A stretch of 64,000 bases of DNA from Haematococcus lacustris (GCA_030144725.1 JASKMD010000013.1:3062322-3126321), one strand, 5' to 3'. Shown: positions 44,302 to 56,311, counted from the stretch's first letter. Translations and numbers: made by a program. The notes: a model not told the origin generated them from the letters alone.

Positions 44302-44701
44302 CGACACCTTGAAAACCCCAGCCAGCTGCTGCAAATGAAGCATTACTGCACTGTTGATTAGTCAATTCCGGCAATTAAGCATTGCATACTGTCAAGCACA
44401 GTCAAGCAGTTCAAGGCAGAATGCATTGGATCTAGACACTCACCGTTTGGCATGCTCGTTGTGTCCTGCCACGCATTAGTGTAGAACACACATTGATAAA
44501 AAGATGGGCATGGCGAGTAGGCGAATGTAAACATTATGGACGGCGGCACGCTGAGCGGGGTCTTCTGGTCAGTGTACCTTCTACCGTAACGCATGGTTCA
44601 TCTTTCCCATCTATATGTCCCATGCAAGATGCAACAGATTGGCTGGATGAGCTCCATTCGTCATCCAAGCAGCAATTTGAAAGTCACACTGACTAAGACA
44701 C
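44302..44701. other. spacer between SF-assemblin and tRNA-Ala
   Basis: 3' flank of SF-assemblin, duplicated with it. The last 45 bases (with CAATTTGAAAGTCACACT) form the tRNA 5' flank also seen beside the tRNA at 15665. Confidence 0.6.
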
Positions 44702-44774
44702 GGGGCTTTAGCTCACATGGTAGAGCGCCCGCTTAGCATGCGGGAGGTAGGGGGATCGATACCCTCAAGCTCCA
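44702..44774 (+). tRNA. tRNA-Ala (AGC)
   Basis: 73-nt cloverleaf, anticodon AGC, G3-U70 pair, T loop ATCGATA. It lies 400 bases downstream of SF-assemblin within the duplicated segment. The following 130 bases also match the flank of the minus-strand copy at 3963. Confidence 0.93.
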
Positions 44775-45400
44775 ACCCGTTTTCCTCTCTCACGCCATTC
44801 ATGGCTGGCCTTTTTCCGCGGCTTAGGTCGTTGCTCCCATGCTCCCCTACCCTTGTTACCCCATGCCCAGCTTGGCCTTCCAATGTAGCACAGGTCATCG
44901 GTGCTTAACCCTTTCATGCCCTTGTTCCTTGCCTAGTTTGGCCTTCTCATGTGCCCCCATTAGAGTCTATAATAAAGTTATAGTCGATCCATGTTATCGC
45001 TGCCCAATGTGTCCACCTTTCTCTCGAGCCAATCAGACTCAGCAAGTCACCCTGCTGGGCGGCATGGTAGTCACATGTCTAGGTTGGTTGGCTGGGCGTG
45101 GCTGGCTTAGTCATGCGCTTGGCTCCTGTGCATTGTTGGCATGATACATGTCACCATCAGCCATTTACGCATCAGGCTCCACCTTCAGGGCCATTTGCTG
45201 GACTGCCAGGAGGCACTGGGACGCAGTCAGGGCCTGGAAGGTCGTCATCTATACGCAACGTGTGTGCGAGTTGGCCTGGATCGCGCTAGCTCAAGTGGCG
45301 GCCACCATGCCAACCTCAGTCCCAGCCTCAGTCCCAGTCTCAGCCTTAGCAAGTCCCCTTGGCAGCGCAGCTAGCAGTCCTTGCATAACGCAAATTGCGT

Positions 45401-46368
45401 GGGGCGGGGCGGGGCGGGGCGGGGCGGGGCGGGGCGGGGCGGGGCGGGGCGGGGCGGGGCGGGGCGGGGCGGGGCGGGGCGGGGCGGGGCGGGGCGGGGC
45501 GGGGCGGGGCGGGGCGGGGCGGGGCGGGGCGGGGCGGGGCGGGGCGGGGCGGGGCGGGGCGGGGCGGGGCGGGGCGGGGCGGGGCGGGGCGGGCGGGGCG
45601 GGGCGGGGCGGGGCGGGGGCGGGCGGGGCGGGGCGGGGCGGGGCGGGGCGGGGCGGGGCGGGGCGGGGCGGGGCGGGGCGGGGCGGGGCGGGGCGGGGCG
45701 GGGCGGGGCGGGGCGGGGCGGGGCGGGGCGGGGCGGGGCGGGGCGGGGCGGGGCGGGGCGGGGCGGGGCGGGGCGGGGCGGGGCGGGGCGGGGCGGGGCG
45801 GGGCGGGGCGGGGCGGGGCGGGGCGGGGCGGGGCGGGGCGGGGCGGGGCGGGGCGGGGCGGGGCGGGGCGGGGCGGGGCGGGGCGGGGCGGGGCGGGGCG
45901 GGGCGGGGCGGGGCGGGGCGGGGCGGGGCGGGGGCGGGGCGGGGCGGGGCGGGGCGGGGCGGGGCGGGGCGGGGCGGGGCGGGGCGGGGCGGGGCGGGGC
46001 GGGGCGGGGCGGGGCGGGGCGGGGCGGGGCGGGGCGGGGCGGGCGGGGCGGCGGGGCGGGGCGGGGCGGGGCGGGGCGGGGCGGGGCGGGGCGGGGCGGG
46101 GCGGGGCGGGGCGGGGCGGGGCGGGGCGGGGCGGGGGCGGGGCGGGGCGGGGCGGGGCGGGGCGGGGCGGGGCGGGGCGGGGCGGGGGCGGGGGCGGGGC
46201 GGGGCGGGGGGCGGGGCGGGGCGGGGCGGGGCGGGGGCGGGGCGGGGCGGGGCGGGGCGGGGCGGGGCGGGGCGGGGCGGGGCGGGGGCGGGGCGGGCGG
46301 GGGCGGGGCGGGGCGGGGGCGGGGCGGGGCGGGGCGGGGGGCGGGGCGGGGGCGGGGCGGGGCGGGGC
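45401..46368. repeat. ~970-bp (GGGGC)n array
   Basis: About 190 GGGGC units, clean to about 45590 and increasingly interrupted by GGGC, GGGGGC and GCGGGGC variants to the right. It begins about 86 bases after the right end of the SF-assemblin duplication. All six frames are open through it; these ORFs (GAGRGGAGRG, PAPPRPAPPR) are artefacts. Confidence 0.98.
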
Positions 46369-46502
46369 ACTCAGGCAAATTAGTAACAGCATTTTTGAGA
46401 TTCGGAGCCTCGGACTTGGTACATAGTCAAATGAAGGCATTGTAAGATTGGGGGTCGAAACTAAAATTCGTGATTTTGCGCGGTTGGTGAGATACGGCCA
46501 TG

Positions 46503-46991
46503 CTACAGTACTGTAGGTACCTACAGTACTGTCGGGGTACATCTACAGTACTGTAGACATCTACAGTACTGTAGACACCTACAGTACTGTAGACATCTAC
46601 AGTACTGTAGACATCTACAGTACCTCGAGGTACCTCGAGGTACCTCGAGAGACCATTTACAGTACTGTAGGTACCTACAGTACTGTAGACATCTACAATA
46701 CTGTAGACATCTACAGTACTGTAGACATCTACAGTACCTCGAGGTACCTCGAGGTACCTCGAGAGACCATTTACAGTACTGTAGGTACCTACAGTACTGT
46801 AGACATCTACAGTACTGTAGACATCTACAGTACTATAGGTACCTCGAGGTACCTCGAGAGTACCTTACAGACTGTAGACCACTTACAGTACTGTAGACAC
46901 TACAGTACTGTAGACATCTACAGTACTGTAGACATCTACAGTACCTCGAGGTACCTCGAGGTACCTCGAGAGACCACTTACAGTACTGTAG
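46503..46991. repeat. palindromic satellite array 1 (CTACAGTACTGTAG)
   Basis: Tandem copies of the perfect 14-base palindrome CTACAGTACTGTAG separated by ACAT, GGTAC or ACAC. Blocks of a second palindromic phrase, GGTACCTCGAGGTACCTCGAG, recur three or four times, giving a higher-order repeat of about 120 bases that ends in GAGAGACCA(T/C)TTA. Confidence 0.95.
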
Positions 46992-47968
46992 CCTTTAAGC
47001 ACTTAGAAAAATTCTGAACATCTCACTTGCATTCAAGGCATCCGTCCAACACTTAGTCGCAGCATCGTGTAGCCGGTATTGCAGCGATGGCATCGCACGA
47101 GGTTACCCATACTCGCAGCCACATCTAGCCCATACTCGCAGCCACATACTCGGCAGACAACCTCGCGGCCACATAGCTGGTCCACAGATGGCATCGCACG
47201 AGGTTACCCATACTCGCAGCCACATCTAGCCCATACTCGCAGCCACATACTCGGCAATCAACCTCGCGGCCACACAGCTGGTCCAGCAACGCAGAAGCAT
47301 ACCTGTGAGGCAGCTCGGTGCGAGGATCTCACCTCGCAGCCCACCTCGCAGCCATTTTCCTCGCAGCCAGCCTCGCAGCCAGTTTCGCAGCCAGCCTCGC
47401 AGCCAGCCTCGCAGCCAGCATCGCAGCTAGCCTCGCGGCCAGTTTCCTCGCAACGATTCTCCGCAATGAATCGCAAGCATTGATGCACCAACGCAAGGCA
47501 GGTGCAACGTGTTGTGAGCAGCGAAGAGGCCAGACGGACTATGGTAAGAGCTTAGGACCAAGGTAAGAGCTTAGAAGGAGCTAGCATTGCGCAGCATAGC
47601 CCTTAGTATCCAGCCTAACCGCTACCACACCTGGTTGCTGCAGGTCTTACAATCACGCCTAGTACCCCCCTGTTCACCACCCCCTCCCAGTCCCCCTCAC
47701 CACCACCACCACCACCACCACCACCACCACCACCACCACCATTTCATCACCTCCCACAACGTTCCCATTGTTGCCTCCCTTGTGTTGCAGCCCAGCCCAG
47801 CCCAGCCCAGCCCAGCCCAGCCCAGCCCAGCCCAGCCCAGCCCAGCCCAGCCCAGCCCAGCCCAGCCCAGCCCAGCCCAGCCCAGCCCAGCCCAGCCCAG
47901 CCCAGCCCAACCCTACTCTCCCACACTGCACTTCCTACTGAGGTGAGGACAAAGGAAGGTGGGTTGTA
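46992..47968. other. intergenic with several short tandem repeats
   Basis: Holds a 74-75-base near-duplicate (GATGGCATCGCACGAGGTTACCCATACTCGCAG at about 47085 and 47187), CTCGCAGCCAG repeats (47330-47460), a (CAC)n run (47697-47742) and (CCCAG)n (47789-47909). Open frames across these are repeat-driven. Exons upstream of the proline-rich gene could lie here but are not supported. Confidence 0.5.
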
Positions 47969-50186
47969 ATGGAGGGCTGCTACACCTGCCCCTCCATCTG
48001 CCAGCTCTACATCTCCCTACTCTATTGGTGAGTGCATCCGGTACCCATGTCCAATGTTTGCTTCCGTTGACAAATCGTCACACCGTTGCCGCAGGTCTTG
48101 TGCGCCTACACCTGAGACTATCAATGCCCCCCCCACTTCTCTCGCCCTCCCCATGGACCTCCCCTTCCCTTCCCTCCCCTTCCTCCCCTTCCTCCCACAC
48201 ACATATACACCACACCCCAGCAAAAGGTGAGTGCAGGTATGTGGCACCCTGTACCCACCTTAACCGCTAGCATGCCCCTTGTCCCGCTGCAGGATTGATC
48301 GTCACACCCTTCCCCATCCCCTTTTCCTCCCCTTTCCCACGCCCACCACCAACGCCCAGCTTGTCGTCCCTCCACTTCCACCTCTACCCACCCCCCACTT
48401 CCCCCCTCCCCGTCACCTCTCCCCTGACATCCCAGCAGCCAGGAGAAAGCCCACCCCACCCACCCTCTTCCCACCCCTCCCTTCCCCCTCTCCCTCCCTC
48501 TCCCCTCCCATACTTGTCAAGCCTCCTCTTCCCCTCTCCCACCCTTCGATTGACGTGGCATCGCAACCCCCACCTCACCCCACCTTCCCTTCCCTACACC
48601 CTACACTCCCCACCGCAGTCCCACCCCACTGGCGCATGGGATATGTTGCCTGGTGTGAGCAGGTAGGAGGCCAGGAGGACCACAAAGGTAAGGCCACGGT
48701 GATAGCTAACACAGTGCCCAGCCTGGTCACCCTACCGCACGTGCACGCCCCTTGGTTGCAGGTCTAGTGGGCACCTCCCTTCCACTTCCCTTTCCCCTAC
48801 ACAACCACCCCCTCCCAATTCATCCTCCCCCGCCCCCGCCCCCGCGCCCCCGCCCCCGCTCCCATCCCCCGCCCCCACCCCCACCCATGCCCCCACCCAC
48901 CCCAACCCATGCCCCCAACCCATGCCCCCACCCACCCCAACCCATGCCCCCAACCCACCCCACCCCCGCCCAGCCCAACCCGGTTGAGCCTCCCGCCTCC
49001 CCACCTCCCGCCTCCCTGCCTCCCGCCTCCCCGTCTCCCGCCTCCCTGCCTCCCACCTCCCGCCTTCCACATCTACCCCCCCTCCCCGCCTTCACTCTTC
49101 CACTCCCCACCCTTCCTAGCAGCAGTCATCAAGCAGCCAAAAGGTAGGTAGGTGCTACAGTGCCCCTACTATATCTGTTGCTGCTGCCCCCCTACTGCTG
49201 CTGCTGCCCCCCGCCCCTGCTGCTGCTGCCACCCATGCTGCTGCTGCCTACAGTACTGTAGGATGTCTACAGTACTGTAGGTGTCTACAGTACTGTAGGA
49301 TGTCTACAGTACTGTAGGGGTCTACAGTACTGTAGGTGTCTACAGTACTGTAGGTGTCTACAGTACTGTAGGGGTCTACAGTACTGTAGGTGTCTACAGT
49401 ACTGTAGGTATCTACAGTACTGTAGGTATCTACAGTACTGTAGGTGTCTACAGTACTGTAGGGTGTCTACAGTACTGTAGGTGTCTACAGTACTGTAGGT
49501 GTCTACAGTACTGTAGGGTGTCTACAGTACTGTAGGTGTCTACAGTACTGTAGGGTGTCTACAGTACTGTAGGTGTCTACAGTACTGTAGGTGTCTACAG
49601 TACTGTAGGGGTCTACAGTACTGTAGGTGTCTACAGTACTGTAGGTATCTACAGTACTGTAGGTATCTACAGTACTGTAGGTGTCTACAGTACTGTAGGG
49701 TGTCTACAGTACTGTAGGTGTCTACAGTACTGTAGGTGTCTACAGTACTGTAGGGTGTCTACAGTACTGTAGGTGTCTACAGTACTGTAGGTGTCTACAG
49801 TACTGTAGGATGTCTACAGTACTGTAGGTGTCTACAGTACTGTAGGATGTCTACAGTACTGTAGGTGTCTACAGTACTGTAGGGTGTCTACAGTACTGTA
49901 GGTGTCTACAGTACTGTAGGTGTCTACAGTACTGTAGGTGTCTACAGTACTGTAGGTGTCTACAGTACTGTAGGTGTCTACAGTACTGTAGGTATCTACA
50001 GTACTGTAGGTATCTACAGTCCTGTAGGGGTCTACAGTACTGTAGGGGTCTACAGTACTGTAGGTGTCTACAGTACTGTAGGTGTCTACAGTACTGTAGA
50101 CCCCTACAGTACTGTAGCTGCCTTCCCCCCATGCATCCTTAACCCCCATGCCCCCTTCACCCCCATGCAGGAACAACTCAATGTAG
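47969..50186 (+). CDS. proline-rich (HRGP-like) protein candidate
   Basis: Five exons with good GT-AG sites join in phase from an ATG: 47969-48027, 48095-48226, 48293-48687, 48762-49143, 50171-50186 (stop TAG), giving 327 residues. The N-terminus reads MEGCYTCPSICQLYISLLYW. Exons 2-4 are dominated by Pro, Ser, Leu and His (for example FPPLPSPSPSLSPPILVKPP), with one non-repetitive block WRMGYVAWCEQVGGQEDHK. The composition suits an algal wall protein. Caution: a second frame is also open and phase-compatible through exons 2-3, and there the final exon would be Cys-rich (VLCKCADNKACLCC), so frame and start are uncertain. Intron 4 contains palindromic satellite array 2. Confidence 0.4.
49248..50117. 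repeat. palindromic satellite array 2 (CTACAGTACTGTAG)
   Basis: About 48 units of 18-19 bases, each the palindrome CTACAGTACTGTAG plus GTGT, GGGT, GGTGT, GATGT or GTAT, in the last intron of the proline-rich candidate. Unit order is itself partly duplicated over about 300 bases. One unit has CTACAGTCCTGTAG. Confidence 0.97.
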
Positions 50187-50848
50187 CCCAAGCTCGTTTG
50201 CTATCCCGACAGTGCTATGCAAATGCGCTGACAACAAAGCGTGCCTATGTTGCCGAGCCCAGCATTATTCAGCCTCTAGGGTTAGGTATCGACCCTGAGA
50301 CCAGCCCTTGCAAGAGTCAGATCCCTTGCCCATACCATGCATGCAGTGATTGGCAGGACCACAAGTGGTGATGCAATGATGTAGGCTAAGAGTCATGATG
50401 TGATGATGTGAGGTTAGATGTAATGATGGATGGTTGAGGGCCAACCGCAAACAACTTTTGGGGCAATCTCTGCCGCACTCGATATTACACGGGAGGGTGC
50501 GGTGCAGGAGGTTGTTGTGATTGCGGGGCATCATCAACATCCACAGCTTGCAAGCCGAGCTTGCAAGCCGAGGTACCCAGTACAACCGACAGAACGGACC
50601 TAGCTTGCGATAGAGACGGGCCCCGGCCTTAGACCTTACACGTATGTATGTAGCTCCCTATGGCGACCTTATTGCGTGGACACAACTTTCGGCACAAATA
50701 TCCATATCGAGCTTGCGGGCCTACGCTTCAACGCCTCTCACTATTTATAGCACGCAGAAGCTGACGGTGCAATCGCGGTAGCAAATAGTGGTTTGAATGT
50801 GGAGAACAGCATGGTACCCTATTTACAAGAGACCTTGTCAAATCTGAC
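50187..50848. other. intergenic, nothing recognised
   Basis: Contains a GCTTGCAAGCCGA direct repeat near 50546 and GATGATGTGA phrases near 50400. The frame 50165-50371 is open, but its ATG lies in the acceptor of the candidate gene's last exon. Confidence 0.4.
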
Positions 50849-50984
50849 CTACAGTACTGTAGATGTCTACAGTACTGTAGACATCTACAGTACTGTAGAC
50901 ATCTACAGTACTGTAGACATCTACAGTACTGTAGACATCTACGGTACTGTAGACATTAACAGTACTGTAGACATCTACAGTACT
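50849..50984. repeat. palindromic satellite array 3 (CTACAGTACTGTAG)
   Basis: Seven to eight units of CTACAGTACTGTAG plus ACAT, two with single substitutions (CTACGGTACTGTAG, TTAACAGTACTGTAG). Confidence 0.95.
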
Positions 50985-51891
50985 GTAGGTACCTACACTC
51001 CAACTGCTCACATACTCAGAATTTCAACAAGCGTCAAGTGGCGTTGGAGTCGCAAGGACAATCCGAGGCGAACCGCATCAAAAAACTACCCCCCTAGGAT
51101 GACGAATATCCGCACTAATTTGCCTGTGTGGGCGGGGACATTTTCAGTACTGACCAGACTACTTCTCACGCGCAAATCAGTGCACAACTAGCGACTTTGA
51201 GGGGGTGTTTCTTGTTTATTGTTCGCTTCGGAATGAGACTGTTGTTCCATGCCCACCAACATCGTGAAAATATATAATAATATTGTGTTCCCCTTTTTTA
51301 AAGCTACTACTTATAGTCAGGATGTCCCAACATGGGATTGGTAATCTTCATGCAAGTACTCGCTACAAAGTGCACCGATTTCGTTAGCGTTTGTTGCATT
51401 GGCACCTGCGATTTACTCCGCATCTACTGGCAGGCGGCGCGTTAATCCTTGCATCAGAGTCCGTGCCGGCGCAAGCGAGCGCGGACACACCTCAGCTGCT
51501 CACTATCGATTGTTCTAGTGGTGAGTAGCGGCACCAATGAGCGAACTGCGCTTGGCATCGAGCCTGAAGTACAATCTATGTTTAACCCGCCAGGCTCACT
51601 CCGCGAGCCTTTCATTGGTGCAGGCGGCGTCGGAAGACCGTCGAGGGGCAAGTTACTGATCGACATTGCAACAAACGCGGAGAATGTGCGTCTCTCTCTC
51701 GCCAGTCACACAGGAATAGGGACCCCCATCCACAAAGTAGTATGTTGTGAGCTGACCACTGCGACTTTTCAGACTCTCGATCTGTAACTCTGTTCCTTAC
51801 TCAACGTCACAGCTGCTGGAGAAGAAAGCACGTCATTTCATTGAGTAGGCTTGTGGGAACATACTTTGGCGTGACCTAACTTTGCCTTGCA
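50985..51891. other. intergenic, one unassigned open frame
   Basis: An open frame at 51449-51787 (containing NERTALGIEPEVQSMFNPPG) is not repetitive and may be an exon, but I see no matching family and no phase-linked partner. Otherwise nothing recognised. Confidence 0.35.
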
Positions 51892-52470
51892 GTGCTGACT
51901 AGCCCAACCGGACCACCCCCTCCCAGCCTCCTGGCCTCCCAGCCTCCCAGCCTCCCAGCCTCCCAGCCTCCCAGCCTCCCAGCCTCCCAGCCTCCCAGCC
52001 TCCCAGCCTCCCAGCCTCCCAGCCTCCCAGCCTCCCAGCCTCCCAGCCTCCCAGCACACCCTCCCAGCCACCTGGGCCACCCCCTCCCAGCCCCAGCCCC
52101 ACCACCTCCCAACCCCTCCCACCCCCTCCCAGCCCCAGCCCCGCCCTCCTACCCCCTCCCACCCCAGCCCCAGCCCCAGCCCCACCCCAGCCCAGCCCCA
52201 CCCCAGCCCCAGCCCCAGCCCCGCCCCAGCCCCAGCCCCAGCCCCACCCCAGCCCAGCCCCACCCCAGCCCCAGCCCCGCCCCTGACCTGCCCCCCCTCC
52301 TGCTGCACCCCCCTGGCAGCAGCAGGCAGCTGGTGCTGGTGCTGCCCCTGGGCTGCCCACCCCTCCAGCTGAGCAGCAGGGGGTCAGGGCGGAGCTGGAC
52401 ACAAGCTGGACACGCAAGCGGAGGGCGGGCGGGAGGGATCGGACCCAACATGTCGAGCAAGGTAACGTAG
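51892..52470 (+). CDS. proline-rich open frame, possible HRGP exon
   Basis: Follows a TTGCAG acceptor at 51892. It encodes a (PSLPASQP)n run from CCTCCCAG repeats (about 51925-52047), a PQPQPQP-rich part and a non-repetitive tail (QLVLVLPLGCPPLQLSSRG), with a possible donor GTAACG at 52460. It may be one exon of a wall-protein gene, or simply an open frame across C-rich repeats; no flanking exon was identified. Confidence 0.25.
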   Translation: MLTSPTGPPPPSLLASQPPSLPASQPPSLPASQPPSLPASQPPSLPASQPPSLPAHPPSHLGHPLPAPAPPPPNPSHPLPAPAPPSYPLPPQPQPQPHPSPAPPQPQPQPRPSPSPSPTPAQPHPSPSPAPDLPPLLLHPPGSSRQLVLVLPLGCPPLQLSSRGSGRSWTQAGHASGGRAGGIGPNMSSKVT

Positions 52471-54862
52471 CAATGTCCTACACACCTTGAGTGGCCTTAC
52501 CGAGTGGCCAGGTAGTAGGTACTACTCACGAAGCGGTCAAGCAATGCAGCAGCCTTGTATACTTCCGAGCATGGGTGGAGGGGCGTCATTACATCGGTTT
52601 GGCGTGCCATGTGCATTGTTTTGACTGCGGCAACTGTCCCTGACTGTTTGCAGAGGCTACTGGGCCACGTCGGTCGCGGCGGTCGGTCGCGGCGAGGCCC
52701 GCATGAGCAAAATTGGCATGAATTTGAATGTCAAGATTTGAGCCGCCATAGCACTCAGCACAGTGCATAATATTTAATGTTACAAGCTGCACCGCATAGC
52801 TGACAGAGTCCTTTATCCAGGGATGTGCGAAACATAAATAGAAACCACGTGGCTGAGACGCGGCGTCGTTTTGATTACCAGGGGTCGGTTTCCTATCATT
52901 TCCTGTCATTTTTTGCTAGTTGGGGTCGCCTGACTTATAGTGCAGTACTGTAACATACCTAATGCTGCAACATTGCATTGACTGCAGCAAAGCTCTGTTG
53001 CCCTTCATCCATTCTCTCCTTTCCGTCAAACAAAACTCATTCAACAAGAAACAACATGTTTGACAACATGTTGGACTGCGGGTAAACTCACGTAGCTACT
53101 CCAATCAATTTGAAGCATCCTCGGTCGCACCCTTAATGACTACAAACCCAACACCGATGATACGTTCCATCCACACAACTGGACACCACTGGGCTCATTG
53201 AGCCCCCACCTCCCACAAGGATTATCTCCTTTCAGGCTTCACCTTTGGAGAGTGGCTTGTACACTCCCAAGCCCTGCCCCCTCAGAGTAACAATCACTAC
53301 TTTGAGGGCACGAAGCAGAAGCAATCATACTAGCGTGCAGCTTTACGGCAAGTAGGGCGGCCAGGGCACCAGGGAGGCTGTTATCTGCAGGCTCAGCGCC
53401 TGTGTGATTGTACCTATGATGCGGGCTGGTGCTCCGGGGTAGGGGTGGGCCCTACGGCTGATCAAGGACCTGTGTCATGGCCAACACGCTGACATGGTAG
53501 CCGATAGTGTAACCTCAGCTCAGGGCCTGCTTCTCCACTGTGTTGGTAGATGTGTTGGTAGCCTACTGATTTAAGCAGCAATGCCGAGCAACCGGGGCGA
53601 TTGGGTTTCACCTCGCATCTTGCGCACTACCACCTACCCCATGCCAGCTGCCTTCTCTAGCTGCAAGCTGATGTCATGGTTTTGATGGTTGGCAGTGCAG
53701 AGCATTGCCTGGCAGCTGTGCGCACACAACGGGAGCAGCAAGGGAGGGGCAGCAGCAGCAGAAGGAGGGGAGGGAGCAGCAGGCGTGCATCAGCTGGGGA
53801 TTTCGCAGCCTCTGCAGCCACTACCACCACCCACACCCTCAATAACATGCAACCAAGACACTGTGAAGCTGGTGTTGCAGTGGGTGTAACTAAGCAGCAC
53901 CGTGACTGCCTTATGAAAGCAGGATGAAGAAGTCAGCAAGTGGCTGAAGTGAGGTAGCTACAGAGCACACCAGCTTGAGCAGTTCTTCAAACCCGCATTA
54001 GCGCCCACATGATATGGTGTGGATGTATGACGCCTTGGCAGTGCCCACCTTGTAGACTGGAAGAGTATGCGTTTGTCCGCAAGGTCTTCGTAAGTCGACC
54101 ATCACCCATGCTCGCCTGCAAATGCTGCACGCACATCCAACTCCGGCACTGAGATCCAGCTGCTGTTTGCTATAGGACAGCTGGTATCTGAACAGCCTGG
54201 GCAGCCAGCCTGATCAGGCTGATGGGCAGGCTTACATGTATGTGTGTTTAAGTGGCTGGCGATAATTGGTCGGGAAGGAGCCCAAGTCAAAGGCCTCTCC
54301 AGAATGCATGCATGAATGTGGTCAAAAACTGCAAATGCTAGGTAATGATGGTGTAATGGCTGCTGTTAGGCCAAGTCCATGCGAAGAGGCTTATGCCGCC
54401 ACCGTCATGAACACCAGGCTTGAACATCAGGATAAGGGATTGAAGGCAGCAGCAGCAGCAGCAGAGGCAATGAACACCGAGCAATAGGAGACTGACAGGG
54501 AAGGTGCTTAGGTAGATGAGCGGCAGCAAGCAATGACGGTAATGACAGCTATAATAGCCAAGGTGGCACAGTCTAGGCGGCTACAGAAGAGCATCGCAGG
54601 GGGCTAGTTGCGTTTGGAGTAGGGTGCACACAGGTTTCAATAAGGCTGTTCTTGCCCCCCTTCCTCCTGACTTCTCATGGAACACAAGGAAACTGCCAGG
54701 ATGCGTTGTGAAGAGCGTCTTATCATGTCCTATCAGTGCTGGCTCCAATCACGGATGTGTGTTGTGTGAGTGACGCTTGCACGCGAAACTTGCATGGCCA
54801 GTTTCACTCTGCTCGTATTAGCATATAAACATACCAGTCTCCGAAGTTAACCCCAATAGTAC
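52471..54862. other. intergenic, nothing recognised
   Basis: No supported gene. Small frames at 53676-53927 and 54266-54487 (with a GCAGCAGCAG run) lack splice or family support. A phrase at 53305-53335 (GCAATCATACTAGCGTGCAG) recurs at about 58031. Confidence 0.4.
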
Positions 54863-54881
54863 AGGTGCTGCCAGCCTTAGA

Positions 54882-56311
54882 ATGTCGTCTCCTTCGCTGA
54901 TGACTCCGCAAGGGACACGGGGCTTCTCGCCCCTGCGCACATCCGTGCTTACCACCGCTGGTGGGCATGTTTGGACTAAGGCGAACGCGACAGCAGGATG
55001 GCAGCCACAGGACGTTTGTGCGCTGCTGAATAGGGCCCGCGGTCAAGCTGGAGCACGTCTCTGAAAAGTTTGCTGGACTTTGGACGGACCTTGAGCATGA
55101 GAAGCAGGTCCGCTGCCAGCCCTGCCGCCCTGCACCCCTGTTCACTCGCCGTCGAGCTTTGGTGATGGGACATGTGTGCGGGTGGCTGTGCAGAACCGCC
55201 GTATCCAGGAGTCAACGCGGTTGCAGATGTTCCAGGAGTCGGTGTCCCGGCTAGAGAAGAGCTTGGAGGTACGAGCAGCAGTGTGCACAGCGTGGAGTTG
55301 CAGGCCCCTATGTGTGGTGCTACAAGGCCCTCCTTGGCCTGACACATGATTGGATGCAGGCAGAGGTCAAGCGGCGGGCGGAGTCAGACAAGCAGCTACA
55401 AACTCACTTTGAGAGCGAGCTGAGAGCCCTGCAGGTGGGAATAATGCTGTCTAGAGCAAGCTAGTGATGCAGAGCCCAGCCTGACATCAGCCTGCCTTGG
55501 AATGCACTGTCAGGAGCGGACAGCAAACCAGGCAATGGAGCTGCAGTCTTCCTTGAAGACAGCAGTCGACTCCCTCACCAATCGCATCCAGGATTTGCAT
55601 GGCTTGGTCAGGTGCGCCATAGCATCTCGGACCGGGCAGCCACAGGGGTGCAGCAGTAGACTATTGGTGGCTGAACCCAGCCACTAGTGGTGTGCAGGGA
55701 GGAGCGTGAGCAGCGCCGCAATGACATCGAGCACCTGGCCACCAGCCTGGTGGGCAAGGTCAACGAGTGTGTGACAGCATTAGATGAAGGTGAGGAGGCT
55801 CCTGCCTGCAGCACCAGCACTATGTAGTGCATGCCACAAGGCGAGTGCCTCACCCTTGTGTGCTCTGTTTTGCAGAGCGGAGCGTGCGAGTCACTGAGCA
55901 AACCGTGAGCATCAAGCGCTTTGGCGAGGACCTCATCACCCTTCAGCAGCGCATTGAAGCTGAGAAGCTGAACCGTGACTCTGAGCTGGGTGCACTGCGC
56001 TCTGAGATCCATGACGTGTTGGGCAACCGCTCAGCCAATGATGAACACTTCAAGGTATGGGCTAGCCCAATAAAGTTGTCATGGCGTAAGGAGCTCAGAG
56101 GAGCCATAGCAGGCCAGCATGTTGAGTAGCTGATCTTGGCATGTACACTGTGCGCCACTTGCAGGCTGCCACCCTTGAGGAGCTAGCTGCCCTCAAGAGC
56201 TCCTTGGCGCTAGAGCGCGAGGAGCGAGTGGCAGAGGACGACGAGATTGTGCAGGCCATCAACGACTACACACGGGCCTTGCAAGAGGGCCTCAAGTTAG
56301 TTAACACATAG
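54882..56311 (+). CDS. SFA: SF-assemblin, copy 2
   Basis: Exons 54882-54960, 55034-55107, 55194-55268, 55360-55434, 55514-55611, 55698-55789, 55876-56054, 56165-56311; 272 residues. The only exon difference I found from copy 1 is a synonymous GGT to GGC codon for the Gly before FSPL, so both copies should encode the same protein. Splice sites and the TGTAA at 56536 are kept. Upstream sequence differs from copy 1 beyond 54863, so the two copies may have different promoters. A collapsed-haplotype or misassembly origin cannot be excluded from one window. Confidence 0.93.

Larger units (their letters stand above)
42853..45314 (+). repeat. segmental duplication, copy 1 (SF-assemblin + tRNA-Ala)
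   Basis: 2.46 kb nearly identical to 54863-57323. I saw only a few substitutions (for example GGT/GGC in exon 1 and TATGCAG/TATGTAG in an intron) and one 1-base indel near 44667, before both ends diverge. Patchy homology extends left to about 42747. Confidence 0.95.

Noticed and set aside
45148..46542. Open frames of 335-411 codons rich in Gly/Ala/Arg or Pro/Ala/Arg
   Set aside because: All frames of (GGGGC)n are open; no start, splice or non-repeat domain supports a protein.
49248..50117. CRISPR-like appearance of regular 18-base units
   Set aside because: Units are contiguous palindromes with 4-5-base linkers, no unique spacers, and the genome is eukaryotic.
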